Positions 7,999-16,423 of a DNA stretch of 37,665 nt are shown here, piece after piece. Position 1 is the first letter of the stretch. Each line of letters opens with the position of its first letter. Under the pieces are notes generated by a model. It worked only from the letters and a program-made list of their open reading frames with translations, was not told the origin of the DNA and ran no database searches. Position numbers and translations under genes: made by a program. Source of the stretch: Pseudomonadota bacterium. GTDB taxonomy: Bacteria > BMS3Abin14. The DNA is taken from contig QIEJ01000109.1 of NCBI GenBank assembly GCA_003228585.1, forward strand, positions 1-37,665, written 5' to 3'.

Positions 7999-9189
7999 CT
8001 AGACCTTGTCGAAGTTCACCCAGTATACGTACTGGTCGACCTTGCCGTCCTTGGCTGCCTGGGTGAGAACCTTCGCCATGCTGTAGAACTCCTCGAGGGA
8101 GACGACCTCACCACCGAGACCGGCCATGAAAGAGGTAACAGGCGGAGGGTTGGGCACGTCGTACAGAGCGGACCGGACCTCATGAATAAGGTTTCCACCC
8201 TTCATGGCTCCACCGTAGGAGGTGCTCGTCTCGATGGTTCCAACAGCCTTGAACTTGGAAAGGCTCTCGGCAACAGCTTCTGTGGGGAACGGCCTCATGA
8301 AGCGCAGCCTCACCATACCAGCCTTGACGCCCTTTTCCCTGAGATGGTTCACGGCAAAACGGGCCGTCCTTGCGTGGCCGCCCTGCAGGAAGAAGACGAA
8401 CTCAGCATCGTCCGTCATGTACTCCTCCAGGAAGGGGTCGTAGTTTCGGCCGAACTGCTTGTTGAAGTCAGCGACGGCCTCTTCAATGACCTTGGGGGTA
8501 TCGATAAATGCCTGGGCTCTCTGGAGATCGATGGCCGGTCCCTGGTCGGGAAAGATCTGCGGACCGTGGGAGACAGGCTTAGTGGGATCCAGAGGATGGG
8601 GGTTGTTAAAAGGCGGCAGATACTCGTCCACAGCCTTCTGATCGGGGATGCTCACCTTCCCGGGGATGTGGGAAACGAAGTAACCGTCCTGGCAGCAGAA
8701 CTGGGGCAGCAGAACCCTGGCATCCTCACCGATCTTGAAATACATGATGGTGTTGTCCAGGACTTCCTGCGGATCGGCAGCCCAGCCCATGATCCATCCC
8801 TGATCTCGAGCGCTCATGACGTCGGTGTGCTCGGACCCGAAGTCACCTGGAGGATCAAGCGCGCGGTCTGCGATGGCCATCTGGCAGGGCAGTCGCCCGC
8901 CGGCGGCAGGAGAGTAGCACTCCATTGCGTAGGTCACACCCACACCGGAGCTTCCCGTGTAGGCCCTTGCCCCGGCAGCGGATGCTCCGTAAGCAATGGA
9001 AACCTGGGCATGCTCACCCTCGCCGTGAACAAACTCGGCATCGAGCTCGCCGTTGGCGACCAGTTTGGACAGTTCCATCATAATCCCCGTGTAGGGGCGA
9101 ATGGGGTAAGAGCTGATAACCTCGACTCTTGACAACATGGCACCGTAAGCTGCAGAAGAGCAGCCAGCCAAAAACATTTCTTTCGCCAT
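7999..9189 (-). CDS. 2-oxoacid:ferredoxin oxidoreductase, alpha subunit
   Basis: A 396-residue PorA-type subunit (pyrimidine-binding TPP domain plus transketolase C-terminal-like domain). Conserved points are GEGEH around E57, which activates TPP, the RALD arginine (R109) and SARDQGW (126-132). The substrate motif, usually YPITP, is YPIRPYT (28-34): Arg31 replaces the Thr that in pyruvate:ferredoxin oxidoreductase contacts the substrate carboxylate. I infer a substrate other than pyruvate, perhaps an aryl or branched 2-oxoacid; phenylglyoxylate-type enzymes are one candidate. GGAGG lies before the ATG. It is directly followed by the beta gene. Confidence 0.9.
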   Translation of the reverse strand: MAKEMFLAGCSSAAYGAMLSRVEVISSYPIRPYTGIMMELSKLVANGELDAEFVHGEGEHAQVSIAYGASAAGARAYTGSSGVGVTYAMECYSPAAGGRLPCQMAIADRALDPPGDFGSEHTDVMSARDQGWIMGWAADPQEVLDNTIMYFKIGEDARVLLPQFCCQDGYFVSHIPGKVSIPDQKAVDEYLPPFNNPHPLDPTKPVSHGPQIFPDQGPAIDLQRAQAFIDTPKVIEEAVADFNKQFGRNYDPFLEEYMTDDAEFVFFLQGGHARTARFAVNHLREKGVKAGMVRLRFMRPFPTEAVAESLSKFKAVGTIETSTSYGGAMKGGNLIHEVRSALYDVPNPPPVTSFMAGLGGEVVSLEEFYSMAKVLTQAAKDGKVDQYVYWVNFDKV

Positions 9190-9204
9190 TTTATATTCCT
9201 CCTC

Positions 9205-9552
9205 CTAGAAAGGTTTCTCCAGGCGGACCACACCACCTTTGAATTCCAGTTCGTTGACTGCGCTGATGCAATCCACGGGGCACTCGTTTTCACAGATGAG
9301 GCAGCCCTTGCAGTAGTCCGCGTTCCAGACCATCTTCTCTTCCTTCTCGTCCAGATGCCAGGTGGCATCGGGGCAGAAGAGAAAACAGTTCAGGCACAGA
9401 GTGCAGGCCTCATGGTCGATAACCGGACGGACAGTTCTCCAGTTCCCGGTGATCATCCCCTTGTTCTCTTTCTTGTTCGCGGGGAGAACCGCTCCCAGGG
9501 GGACCTGCAAGTGTTTAGGAATATTGAACTTTTCGCAGTACTTTTTGCTCAT
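9205..9552 (-). CDS. 2-oxoacid:ferredoxin oxidoreductase, delta subunit (2x[4Fe-4S] ferredoxin)
   Basis: A 115-residue polyferredoxin subunit. Cluster motifs are C50-x2-C53-x2-C56-x3-CP and C81-x2-C84-x2-C87-x3-CP, a complete pair of [4Fe-4S] sites. The N-terminal 45 residues, including GNWRTVRPVID, are typical of PorD. It passes electrons from the beta-subunit cluster to external ferredoxin. The gene sits 15 bases before alpha and 29 after gamma, all with good ribosome sites, so the four subunits form one operon. Confidence 0.93.
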   Translation of the reverse strand: MSKKYCEKFNIPKHLQVPLGAVLPANKKENKGMITGNWRTVRPVIDHEACTLCLNCFLFCPDATWHLDEKEEKMVWNADYCKGCLICENECPVDCISAVNELEFKGGVVRLEKPF

Positions 9553-9581
9553 AACTTTCTCCTTCCAGGCTCAAAGACGTT

Positions 9582-10187
9582 TTACAGGTCTTTTACCACT
9601 GCTGACTCGTAGCCCGCTTTGGCACCCTCTTTGTTGGCCGACACCGCGACCAGGCTGTCAATGGTCAGGTTGTCAGTTCCGTGGCATGCAGCACCGGCCA
9701 GCACCGCCGAGATTCCAGCACCGACAGCGGAGACTTCAACGCCACCCTCAGATCCCATGAAGTCCAGACCTTCCATGGAGAACTCCTCCTCGGCGTCAAC
9801 ACAGATGATCTTGCTGAGCAGGTCCTTGTTGGGGATGAACTTGAGGATCTCATCGGGAGATCTCTTGGAGTTGACGACCAGGACTCCGCCTTTATCCATG
9901 CCCCAGAGAATATTCAATCCCTTGACGATGGTGTCGTCCATGATCACGACCAGGCTGGGGTTTTTGTTCTCATACTCGTAGCGCATCTCGATCTCTTCAT
10001 CGCTGATGCGGACATACTTCCGCAGTGGAACTCCAACTCTGTCAGGCAGGTCCGCATAATCGTCCCACGCCTGAACAAACTTGCCGTCCTTGTCCGCTGA
10101 GCTGGCCATGATAAGGGTCATGTGTCGCCCTTCCATATCCTGGACCACCCCGCGCGCCCAAATAGTAATTTCATATACATCGGACAT
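9582..10187 (-). CDS. 2-oxoacid:ferredoxin oxidoreductase, gamma subunit
   Basis: A 201-residue subunit of the PorG/KorC catalytic-domain family. The fold is recognisable from MDDTIVKGLNILWGMDKGGVLVVNS and the late SAVGAGISAVLAGA segment. The usual N-terminal glycine motif GRGGQG is not intact: the equivalent stretch reads WARGVVQDMEGRHM (residues 10-23). This departure parallels the altered substrate motif in alpha and supports an enzyme distinct from ordinary pyruvate oxidoreductase. It is the first gene of the four-subunit operon, with AAGGGAGG upstream of its ATG, 76 bases after the GntR regulator gene. Confidence 0.85.
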   Translation of the reverse strand: MSDVYEITIWARGVVQDMEGRHMTLIMASSADKDGKFVQAWDDYADLPDRVGVPLRKYVRISDEEIEMRYEYENKNPSLVVIMDDTIVKGLNILWGMDKGGVLVVNSKRSPDEILKFIPNKDLLSKIICVDAEEEFSMEGLDFMGSEGGVEVSAVGAGISAVLAGAACHGTDNLTIDSLVAVSANKEGAKAGYESAVVKDL

Positions 10188-10204
10188 AATGATTTTCCTC
10201 CCTT

Positions 10205-10220
10205 GTTCTATTGGTAGAAC
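10205..10220 (-). promoter_or_regulatory. GTTCTA-TTGG-TAGAAC dyad before the gamma-subunit gene
   Basis: A perfect 6-bp inverted repeat with a 4-base centre lies just upstream of the ribosome site of the first oxidoreductase gene. It could be an operator or a small RNA hairpin. It does not match the GntR palindrome. Confidence 0.3.
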
Positions 10221-10263
10221 TCCAGTTTTCTACATAGGATGATAGTCCTATATCCCCCCCCTT

Positions 10264-10980
10264 CTAGTCGGGTTTTACTGGTTCCTCCTTTCCTTTCACC
10301 CCAAACAGACTGATTTCTATATCCTCAAGGTGCTCACGCATGATGTCGGCCGCGAGCTCCTTATCCCCGGCTTTTACAAAATTTAACAACTCTCTATGAC
10401 GGACGAGAGACTTCTCGGGTCTTCCCTCTACCTGAAGGTACTGGTCACGGCTTTCAGCCAGAGCATCCATAACGCTGTCCATGATTCGAATGAGTATCTG
10501 ATTTTTCGTCGCCTGGACAAGCGTGCAATGGAAGGTCTTGTCGAAATCAGTGCCGGTCTCTCCCCTGGAAATCTGCTCTTCCTGCACGCTCAGGATCTTC
10601 TCCATCTCAGCAATCTCATCCGGTGTGGCTCGCTCCGCGGCCAGATAGGCCAACTGCGGCTCAATGAGGCGCCGCATCTCAAAAAGCTCCGCCAGAGCGT
10701 CCTTCTTCGAAAGGATTGCGGAGGCCAGCGGCTGGACCAGTGTTTCAACAGATTGGCTGGCTATATATGTTCCGTCTCCCTGCCGGCTCTCCAGATAACC
10801 CTGACTTTCCAACGTGCGAAGTGCCTCCCGGACGGATGACCGGCTCACTTTGAAAACTTCCGACAGCTCGCGCTCCGTAGGAAGTTGATCTCCGGATTTG
10901 AGTTTGCCCTGGCTGATCATGTCTTTTATTTTTGAAACAATCTCCTCGTAAACTCTGGTTTTTTTTACCGGCTTGAACAT
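10264..10980 (-). CDS. GntR-family regulator, FadR subfamily (FCD domain)
   Basis: A 238-residue transcription factor. Residues 8-75 are a GntR winged helix (LPTERELSEVF, SRSSVREALRTLESQGYLE, GDGTYI). Residues about 95-225 form the all-helical FCD effector domain, with the usual metal-site residues D147, H151, H195 and H217, so it probably senses a small carboxylate bound at a metal. It lies between the Cdc48-type ATPase gene (15 bases upstream) and the oxidoreductase operon. No good ribosome site precedes the ATG, which suggests translation coupled to the upstream gene. FadR-type regulators bind TGGTNNNACCA palindromes, and three such sites precede the ATPase gene, so autoregulation of this block is likely. 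Confidence 0.92.
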   Translation of the reverse strand: MFKPVKKTRVYEEIVSKIKDMISQGKLKSGDQLPTERELSEVFKVSRSSVREALRTLESQGYLESRQGDGTYIASQSVETLVQPLASAILSKKDALAELFEMRRLIEPQLAYLAAERATPDEIAEMEKILSVQEEQISRGETGTDFDKTFHCTLVQATKNQILIRIMDSVMDALAESRDQYLQVEGRPEKSLVRHRELLNFVKAGDKELAADIMREHLEDIEISLFGVKGKEEPVKPD

Positions 10981-10995
10981 TTGCAGGCTTTACAC

Positions 10996-13170
10996 TCAGT
11001 GCATCTGCTTGGGAACTATGGGATTGGTCGACACAATTGTGTGCTGGGTGGCAGCTTCCTCAAAATGCCTGGAGGTCACGACACAGCCCGTAAGATCCTT
11101 ATCCTTCCCACTCCCAAAGGCCTCTTCAATGGCCATCATAATGGCTCTTTTGCAAAGAGCCTCGATATCGGCTCCGGTCCATCCCTCGCCAGCCTGCAGG
11201 ATGGAATTGATATCCACATCGGTATCCAGTGGAAGAGAATCAAGATAGGTCTTCAGAATCGCCTCTCTTGCTTCTCGATCGGGAAGAGGAAATTCCATGA
11301 TGTAATCGAATCGCCCCGCCCTGAGCAGAGCCGGCTCAACAAGATCTATCCGGTTAGTGGCAGCAACTACGAAAACCCCCAGGGACCCGTGAAGCTCATC
11401 CAGTTCCCGGAAGAGCTGGCTGACTACCCTCTGGGAGACATCACTGGAGTACTCGGCCGAACGAGCCTGGGCGATGGCTTCGATCTCGTCCAGGAAAAGG
11501 ATGCACGGTGAAGCCTGCCTGGCCCTCTTGAACACTTCCCTCAGGCCCTTTTCTGTCTCCCCTACCCATTTCGAAAGAAGGGATGGGGGATCAACCATTA
11601 TGAGGGTCATGCCCATCTCTCCTGAAAGGGCCTTGGCCATCAGGGTCTTTCCGGTGCCGGATGGACCTGTGAACATGATACCCTTCGGTGGGCCGATACG
11701 GGTATTCGCGAAGATTGGCAGGTCGCGGGATGGGAGCTGCAGGATGGATTTGAGATTCCGCTTTATCTCCTTTAATCCTCCAACATCGCTGAAGGTAATG
11801 CGGGATCTTTCAGTCAGGAATTCCCGGGTTGAGGTTGGTTCCACTCCTTTGAAGGCCGTCAGGAAATCATCGGAGGTGACCTCGATCTTCATGCCCTTTT
11901 TCAGAGTCGGTTTGCTGTCTACTTCAAACTTGATGCCAGGCAGAATACGGCGAAGAGCCGCCATCCCAGCCTCTTTGCAGAGGGCGGCGATATCGGCCCC
12001 CACATATCCATGGGTGATCTCTGCCAGTTTATCCAGGTCCACATCGGCAGTCAGCGGCATCTTGCGGGAGTGGATCTTCAGGATCTCCAGGCGACCAGCC
12101 TGATTGGGCACACCTATGGTAATCTCACGATCGAAACGCCCGGGGCGCCTGAGGGCCGGGTCCACAAGCTCCGGCATATTGGTAGCGCCGATGATAACCA
12201 CCTCACCCCTTGCGACCAGGCCATCCATCAGGGCGAGAAGTTGAGCCACAACACGTTTCTCAACATCACCGATAACCTGGGCCCTCCTCGGAGCCAGTGC
12301 GTCTATCTCATCGAGGAAGATGATGCTGGGAGCATTTCTCCGGGCCTCTTCGAAAACATCCCTGAGCTTTGCCTCGCTCTCTCCATAGAACTTGTGGATG
12401 ACCTCTGGCCCGTTGACGTGGATGAAGTGCGCCCTGACCTCATTGGAGATAGTACGGGCCACGAGGGTTTTTCCCGTCCCGGGCGGTCCGGACAAAAGAA
12501 CACCCCGGGGTGGATCGATGCCCAGGGAGGTAAAGAGATCAGGGAACTTCAGGGGAAGCTCGATCATTTCCCTGATGTGAGTCAGTTCACTTTCCAGGCC
12601 TCCAATGTCCTCATAGGAAACTCTGTTTGCTTTCTCATGGGAGACGTCGGCAGCCTTAAAGTTGATATCCGTGTTGGCGGTAATACGCAGCGCGCCTCGC
12701 GGACTTGCCCCGTCAATGAAGAAAAACTGGGGACGGGTCCCAAACAGAGTAACCTGAACTTTATCCCCCTGTACGACGTGCTTTCCGGCAAGCAACTGCC
12801 TTATATGGGGAATCTCCGATTCTTTCGGGATGATGCTGGAGGTTTCCATGGGTGAGAGAAGGATACTCTCAGCCGATTTGTGGGGGACCTTTTCGATGGT
12901 GCACCATTCGTCTACTGTTACTTTTGCATTATCTCTGGTGATACCGTCGATCTGGATCAGATTCTGGCCGGAATATTCCGGAGTGGTCTGGGCAGCTCGA
13001 GCGACTGTCGATCCCCGACCGGAAATCTTAAGTGTTTCTCCGGGTACCGCTCCCAGACTCTTCAATACTGCCTCATCCACACGGGCAAGACCTTTTCCGG
13101 CCTCCTCGATAAATGCTTCGGCAACCCGCAGAGATACGTGCTGTATCGATTTAAATTTTGTTTTTTTCAT
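10996..13170 (-). CDS. Cdc48/VAT-type double AAA+ ATPase
   Basis: A 724-residue type II AAA+ unfoldase of the Cdc48/p97/VAT family. Residues 1-170 are an N domain (double-psi barrel start plus second lobe). D1 has Walker A GPPGTGKT (228-235), Walker B IFLDEID (284-290) and arginine fingers in RRPGRFD. D2 has GPSGTGKT (502-509), ILFLDEIE and LRAGRFD. Pore-loop aromatics are present in both rings (KFYGE near 260, KWVGE near 534). The protein ends PKQMH, with no HbYX tail for proteasome docking, so it probably acts alone as an unfoldase or remodeller. Such proteins are usual in archaea and patchy in bacteria. Three GntR-type operators and a sigma70-like promoter lie upstream; gntR follows after 15 bases. 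Confidence 0.93.
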   Translation of the reverse strand: MKKTKFKSIQHVSLRVAEAFIEEAGKGLARVDEAVLKSLGAVPGETLKISGRGSTVARAAQTTPEYSGQNLIQIDGITRDNAKVTVDEWCTIEKVPHKSAESILLSPMETSSIIPKESEIPHIRQLLAGKHVVQGDKVQVTLFGTRPQFFFIDGASPRGALRITANTDINFKAADVSHEKANRVSYEDIGGLESELTHIREMIELPLKFPDLFTSLGIDPPRGVLLSGPPGTGKTLVARTISNEVRAHFIHVNGPEVIHKFYGESEAKLRDVFEEARRNAPSIIFLDEIDALAPRRAQVIGDVEKRVVAQLLALMDGLVARGEVVIIGATNMPELVDPALRRPGRFDREITIGVPNQAGRLEILKIHSRKMPLTADVDLDKLAEITHGYVGADIAALCKEAGMAALRRILPGIKFEVDSKPTLKKGMKIEVTSDDFLTAFKGVEPTSTREFLTERSRITFSDVGGLKEIKRNLKSILQLPSRDLPIFANTRIGPPKGIMFTGPSGTGKTLMAKALSGEMGMTLIMVDPPSLLSKWVGETEKGLREVFKRARQASPCILFLDEIEAIAQARSAEYSSDVSQRVVSQLFRELDELHGSLGVFVVAATNRIDLVEPALLRAGRFDYIMEFPLPDREAREAILKTYLDSLPLDTDVDINSILQAGEGWTGADIEALCKRAIMMAIEEAFGSGKDKDLTGCVVTSRHFEEAATQHTIVSTNPIVPKQMH

Positions 13171-13208
13171 CGCCTAACGCCAAATCCTCCACACACATGA
13201 CGGCTTGG

Positions 13209-13219
13209 TGGTCAGACCA
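13209..13219. promoter_or_regulatory. GntR/FadR-type operator 1
   Basis: Perfect palindrome TGGTCAGACCA, matching the FadR-subfamily form TGGTNNNACCA. It lies 39 bases upstream of the ATPase start codon, inside the leader. Confidence 0.75.
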
Positions 13220-13247
13220 GACAGCCTGGCTAGCGTTGGTGGTACGG

Positions 13248-13258
13248 TGGTCAGACCA
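13248..13258. promoter_or_regulatory. GntR/FadR-type operator 2
   Basis: A second perfect TGGTCAGACCA, centred 39 bases from operator 1, with the same flanking GG on the left. It falls in the transcribed leader if the predicted promoter is right. Confidence 0.75.
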
Positions 13259-13328
13259 ACAATCAACTAAAATAACCCTCAACAGCCTTGTTTGAGCTAA
13301 ATGTTCCTTGTTTGGTGTTGAGGTATGG

Positions 13329-13339
13329 TGGTCGGACCA
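13329..13339. promoter_or_regulatory. GntR/FadR-type operator 3, over the start site
   Basis: Palindrome TGGTCGGACCA, centred 81 bases from operator 2. It begins two bases after the predicted -10 box, so it covers the expected transcription start. This is a classic repressor position. Confidence 0.8.
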
Positions 13340-13341
13340 AT

Positions 13342-13370
13342 AATGTAGGCCATGGAAAAGTCTTTGTCAA
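13342..13370 (-). promoter_or_regulatory. Sigma70-like promoter of the ATPase-gntR operon
   Basis: On the minus strand TTGACA (13370-13365), a 17-base spacer and TACATT (13347-13342). The -35 is perfect and the -10 matches four of six. The start would fall near 13335, inside operator 3, giving a leader of about 165 bases. Confidence 0.65.
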
Positions 13371-13514
13371 TAGAATTCAGTATATGTGAGATCGCCCTCC
13401 TCTTTTACCTGTTTCGTCTACCTGTTTCGTCTTTTTCCCTTAAAAGAGTGGGATATTAATATTATAGCACTGAAATTCCCATTTTGAGAGAGAGGATGGA
13501 ATTTCTGAAAAAAA

Positions 13515-13545
13515 ACACCAGCCCCCCCTGAAAGTGAGCTGGTGT
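13515..13545 (-). terminator. Intrinsic terminator of pckG
   Basis: On the minus strand ACACCAGC and GCTGGTGT form an 8-bp stem around a 15-base loop, followed by a run of T. It lies about 30 bases after the pckG stop codon. Confidence 0.9.
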
Positions 13546-13573
13546 TCTGGTATCGGCACTCTGAATTGTTAAG

Positions 13574-15367
13574 TCAGGCCTTGGCCAGTCTTTCCTTGAA
13601 GGCGTCCAGTTGGGTTCTCATGCGATCTGTTAAATGGCTGCCGAACTGCTCAAAATACTCCTCGATATCCGGTATCTCGCCCTGCCATAATTGGGGATCA
13701 ACCTCGAGAAGCTTCCTGAGATCCTCAGATGGGATGGAAAGACCCTCGAGATCAAGGTCACCCTCTCCCGGCATCAGACCGACAGGGGTTTGTTTCGCCC
13801 CCGCTTTACCATCGATCCTTTCACACATCCACTTCAAAACCCTGCTGTTCTCACCGAAGCCGGGCCACAACCATCGACCGTCTTCTCCCTTCCGGAACCA
13901 GTTGACGTAAAAGATCCTGGGAGCGTTCTCCCCCAGCCGGTCACCCATTTCGAACCAGTGCTGGAAATAATCGCCCATGTTGTAACCGCAGAACGGTGAC
14001 ATGGCGAAGGGATCCCGGCGTATCGGGCTGACCTTGTCGAGGATCGCCGCCGTGGCTTCGGAAGAAGCCGAGGCCGCCATAAAAACGCCATGATCCCAGT
14101 TAAAGGACTCGTACACCAGCGGGATGACCGAAGAACGGCGGCCGCCGAAGATAAATATGTCTATGGGGATCCCCTCGGGATCCTCCCAGTCGGGAGCTTC
14201 ACTGGGACACTGGCTTACGTGAGACGTGAAGCGGGCATTGGGATGGGCTGCCGGTTCATCACTGCCCGGTGCCCAATCCCTGCCTTTCCAGTCGATGGCG
14301 TGAGCCGGTGGAGGCCCGTCCATATCTTCCCACCAGACATCCCCATCGTCCGTCAGGGCACAGTTGGTGAAGATTGTCTTTTCCTTCAGCATTTCGTTGG
14401 CAACCGGGTTGGAAACACTGGAGGTGCCCGGGGCCACACCGAAGAACCCTGTTTCGGGGTTGATGGCGTGAATCCGGCCGTCAGACCGGATCTTCATCCA
14501 GCAGATATCATCACCCAGGGTCTCGGCCTTCCACCCCGGTATGGTCGGTTGAATCATGGCCAGATTGGTCTTGCCGCACGCGGATGGGAAGGCTCCGGCT
14601 ATGTGATATTTGCGGCCCTCGGGGCTGATGAGTCTCAGGATGAGCATGTGCTCGGCCAGCCAGCCTTCTCTTCGGGCCATGGAGGAAGCGATACGAAGGC
14701 TGAGGCACTTTTTGCCCAACAAGGCGTTGCCCCCATACCCGGAGCCGTAGGACCAGATGAGATTCTCCTCGGGGAAGTGGCTGATGTATTTATCCTTGAT
14801 GGGAGCGCAAGGCCATGGAACGTCTTTCTGGCCGGGCTCCAGCGGCGCTCCAACCGAGTGCAGGCAGGGGATAAACTCCCCGTCATCGCCGAGGGCTTCG
14901 ATCACCCTGTCTCCTACTCGAGTCATAATGTGCATGTTGCAGACCACATAGGGGCTTTCGGTTAACTGGACGCCGATCTTTGCCAGAGGAGAGCCTATGG
15001 GACCCATGGAGAAGGGAATGACATACATGGTGCGCCCCCTCATGCAGCTGTTGTAAAGACCCTTCATCGTTTCCTTCAGTTGGGTGGGATCGATCCAGTT
15101 ATTGGTCGGGCCCGCATCCTCCTCGGAAAGGGTACTGAGATAGGTGCGGCCTTCGATACGTGCGACATCGGTGGGATCAGACCGGAAAAGAAAACTCTCT
15201 GGACGCTTCTTCAAAGGAATGGCGGCGCCACTTTCCACCATCAAGGCCGTCATGCGATCGTATTCTTCCTTCGAGCCATCACACCAGCGGATCTGGTCAG
15301 GCTTACAAAGAGTGGCCATTTCATCGACCCACTGATTCAGTCCCTCATGTTTACACACCGCGGTCAT
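13574..15367 (-). CDS. pckG: Phosphoenolpyruvate carboxykinase (GTP)
   Basis: A 597-residue GTP-dependent PEP carboxykinase, the usual length, interconverting oxaloacetate + GTP and PEP + CO2 + GDP. The P-loop with its reactive cysteine is FPSACGKTN (260-268, C264). Other family landmarks are [43 protein letters not shown] and [10 protein letters not shown]. Two ATGs are possible. I chose 15367 because GGGAG lies about nine bases upstream; the one at 15382 has no ribosome site. It links C3/C4 metabolism with the organic-acid import and 2-oxoacid oxidation genes to its left. A clear terminator follows. The gene upstream is a universal stress protein on the same strand. Confidence 0.96.
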   Translation of the reverse strand: MTAVCKHEGLNQWVDEMATLCKPDQIRWCDGSKEEYDRMTALMVESGAAIPLKKRPESFLFRSDPTDVARIEGRTYLSTLSEEDAGPTNNWIDPTQLKETMKGLYNSCMRGRTMYVIPFSMGPIGSPLAKIGVQLTESPYVVCNMHIMTRVGDRVIEALGDDGEFIPCLHSVGAPLEPGQKDVPWPCAPIKDKYISHFPEENLIWSYGSGYGGNALLGKKCLSLRIASSMARREGWLAEHMLILRLISPEGRKYHIAGAFPSACGKTNLAMIQPTIPGWKAETLGDDICWMKIRSDGRIHAINPETGFFGVAPGTSSVSNPVANEMLKEKTIFTNCALTDDGDVWWEDMDGPPPAHAIDWKGRDWAPGSDEPAAHPNARFTSHVSQCPSEAPDWEDPEGIPIDIFIFGGRRSSVIPLVYESFNWDHGVFMAASASSEATAAILDKVSPIRRDPFAMSPFCGYNMGDYFQHWFEMGDRLGENAPRIFYVNWFRKGEDGRWLWPGFGENSRVLKWMCERIDGKAGAKQTPVGLMPGEGDLDLEGLSIPSEDLRKLLEVDPQLWQGEIPDIEEYFEQFGSHLTDRMRTQLDAFKERLAKA

Positions 15368-15426
15368 AGAACCATCTCCCAATTATCGTTTTATCCGGAA
15401 AGTAAAAAGGCATTCCCGGCGCATAC

Positions 15427-15445
15427 CGGAGAACAGAGTTCTCCG
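15427..15445. repeat. Perfect small hairpin between usp and pckG
   Basis: CGGAGAAC-AGA-GTTCTCCG is an 8-bp perfect stem just after the stress-protein stop. No T run follows directly on the minus strand, so it may be a weak terminator or an mRNA end structure. Confidence 0.5.
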
Positions 15446-15453
15446 ACAGACTC

Positions 15454-15936
15454 CTAGCAGCGGTGAACCAGCACGGGGATCTTCGAATAACGGAGGATCT
15501 TTGTTGTCACGCCCCCCAGAATTGCGCCAACCATGCTGCTCACTGTGCTGTGCGATGCCATGAAGATAAGATCACAGTTCTTTCTTTCCGCGATCTTCAA
15601 TATGCCATCCACAGGGGATTCTCTGTCGATAAAGACGCCTTCAAAAACCACATCCGCATCGCTTGCCATCTTTTCAAGTTTTGACAGGACCTCGTCCGCC
15701 ATAGCCTTGTGTATTTTTTCAACCTGAGCCAGCGCATCCTGTGCTTTGTCGGCATCACCGCGTCCCCACAGGATGTCGGGCTGGTAGGTCTCCAGAATCT
15801 CCCCCGGAGAGAGTTTCGGCTCAACATGAACCCCTGTCACCCTGGCGCTGATGGCCTTGGCAAGCTTGACACCCTCTGTGAGGGCCTCTTCACAGTTCTT
15901 CGAGCCCTTTGTCGGAATGAGAATATTTTTGTACAT
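15454..15936 (-). CDS. Universal stress protein (UspA family)
   Basis: A 160-residue single-domain universal stress protein. It starts YKNILIPTKGS and ends GGVTTKILRYSKIPVLVHRC, both family signatures; ILKIAERKNCDLIFMASHS is the central strand-helix unit. The ATP-binding pattern G-x2-G-x9-G-S/T is degenerate (ASHS replaces the first glycines), and Lys stands where Asp is usual in IPTDGS, so nucleotide binding is doubtful. The longer frame adds 16 residues, but the ATG at 15936 has GGGAGG at good spacing. A promoter with a dyad around its -10 lies upstream. The role is presumably stress or redox response; co-transcription with pckG is possible. Confidence 0.93.
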   Translation of the reverse strand: MYKNILIPTKGSKNCEEALTEGVKLAKAISARVTGVHVEPKLSPGEILETYQPDILWGRGDADKAQDALAQVEKIHKAMADEVLSKLEKMASDADVVFEGVFIDRESPVDGILKIAERKNCDLIFMASHSTVSSMVGAILGGVTTKILRYSKIPVLVHRC

Positions 15937-16065
15937 GCAACCTCCCTTTTCACTGCCAATCGGTTCATGGAGAAACAAAACCACTTTTCTGATACCGAAG
16001 AGAGCGCGCCCCCCTGCCTCTTACACATCGGAATCAAGTACGACCGATGTGCCGCTGCCAACAAC

Positions 16066-16105
16066 GGACCAAGCTTTAAATATTGGTCCAGCCCGTGTTT
16101 GTCAA
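16066..16105 (-). promoter_or_regulatory. Promoter of the stress-protein gene with flanking dyad
   Basis: On the minus strand TTGACA (16105-16100), a 17-base spacer, then TATTTA (16082-16077). The inverted repeat GGACCAA (16089-16083) and TTGGTCC (16072-16066) brackets the -10 box, so a repressor bound there would block RNA polymerase. The arms share GACCA/TGGTC with the GntR operators, but the spacing is different. Confidence 0.5.
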
Positions 16106-16132
16106 GCCTGAACTGTAAATTCTATCACAAAT

Positions 16133-16423
16133 TCAACCCAAAACCACCTGCCCCACAAACACCGTGAGGCTCCCGATAACCATTGTCAGGACCAGGCTCT
16201 TCGTTCTCACAGCTATGATGAAGCTTGCCAGAAGCGCCATGACGTTCGGATTGGCGAGACCGGCGTCGATAGCCCCATCGGCGGTGATGGCGCCTGGAAG
16301 GATAAGCGCTGAAAGGATGGCCGCGGGGAGGTAGCTGAGCCAGGTCATTACGACCCGCGGCAATCGCACCTGGGAGAGGGCCGCAAGGGGAATCAGGCGC
16401 GGGAAGTAGGTGACGGCCCACAT
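16133..16423 (-). CDS. azlD: AzlD-type branched-chain amino acid exporter subunit
   Basis: A 96-residue protein with about three to four hydrophobic helices. TYFPRLIPLA near the N-terminus and LPAAILSALILPG match the AzlD family (TYLPRxxP motif). AzlD is the small partner of AzlC in branched-chain amino acid export. The ATG at 16423 follows GGAG at eight bases; no upstream start is available because the frame meets a stop, so the protein is slightly short at its N-terminus. AzlC and AzlD genes normally touch or overlap. Here 288 bases of repeat-like DNA separate them, so co-expression may be weakened. Confidence 0.85.
   Translation of the reverse strand: MWAVTYFPRLIPLAALSQVRLPRVVMTWLSYLPAAILSALILPGAITADGAIDAGLANPNVMALLASFIIAVRTKSLVLTMVIGSLTVFVGQVVLG

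Noticed and set aside
7999-9189. Simple call as pyruvate:ferredoxin oxidoreductase
   Set aside because: The YPIRP motif replaces YPITP and the gamma subunit is atypical, so the substrate was left open.
16125-16421. 98-residue frame overlapping azlD
   Set aside because: It is the shifted frame of azlD, rich in Pro/Arg, without membrane segments or family motifs; the azlD frame has TYFPRLIP.
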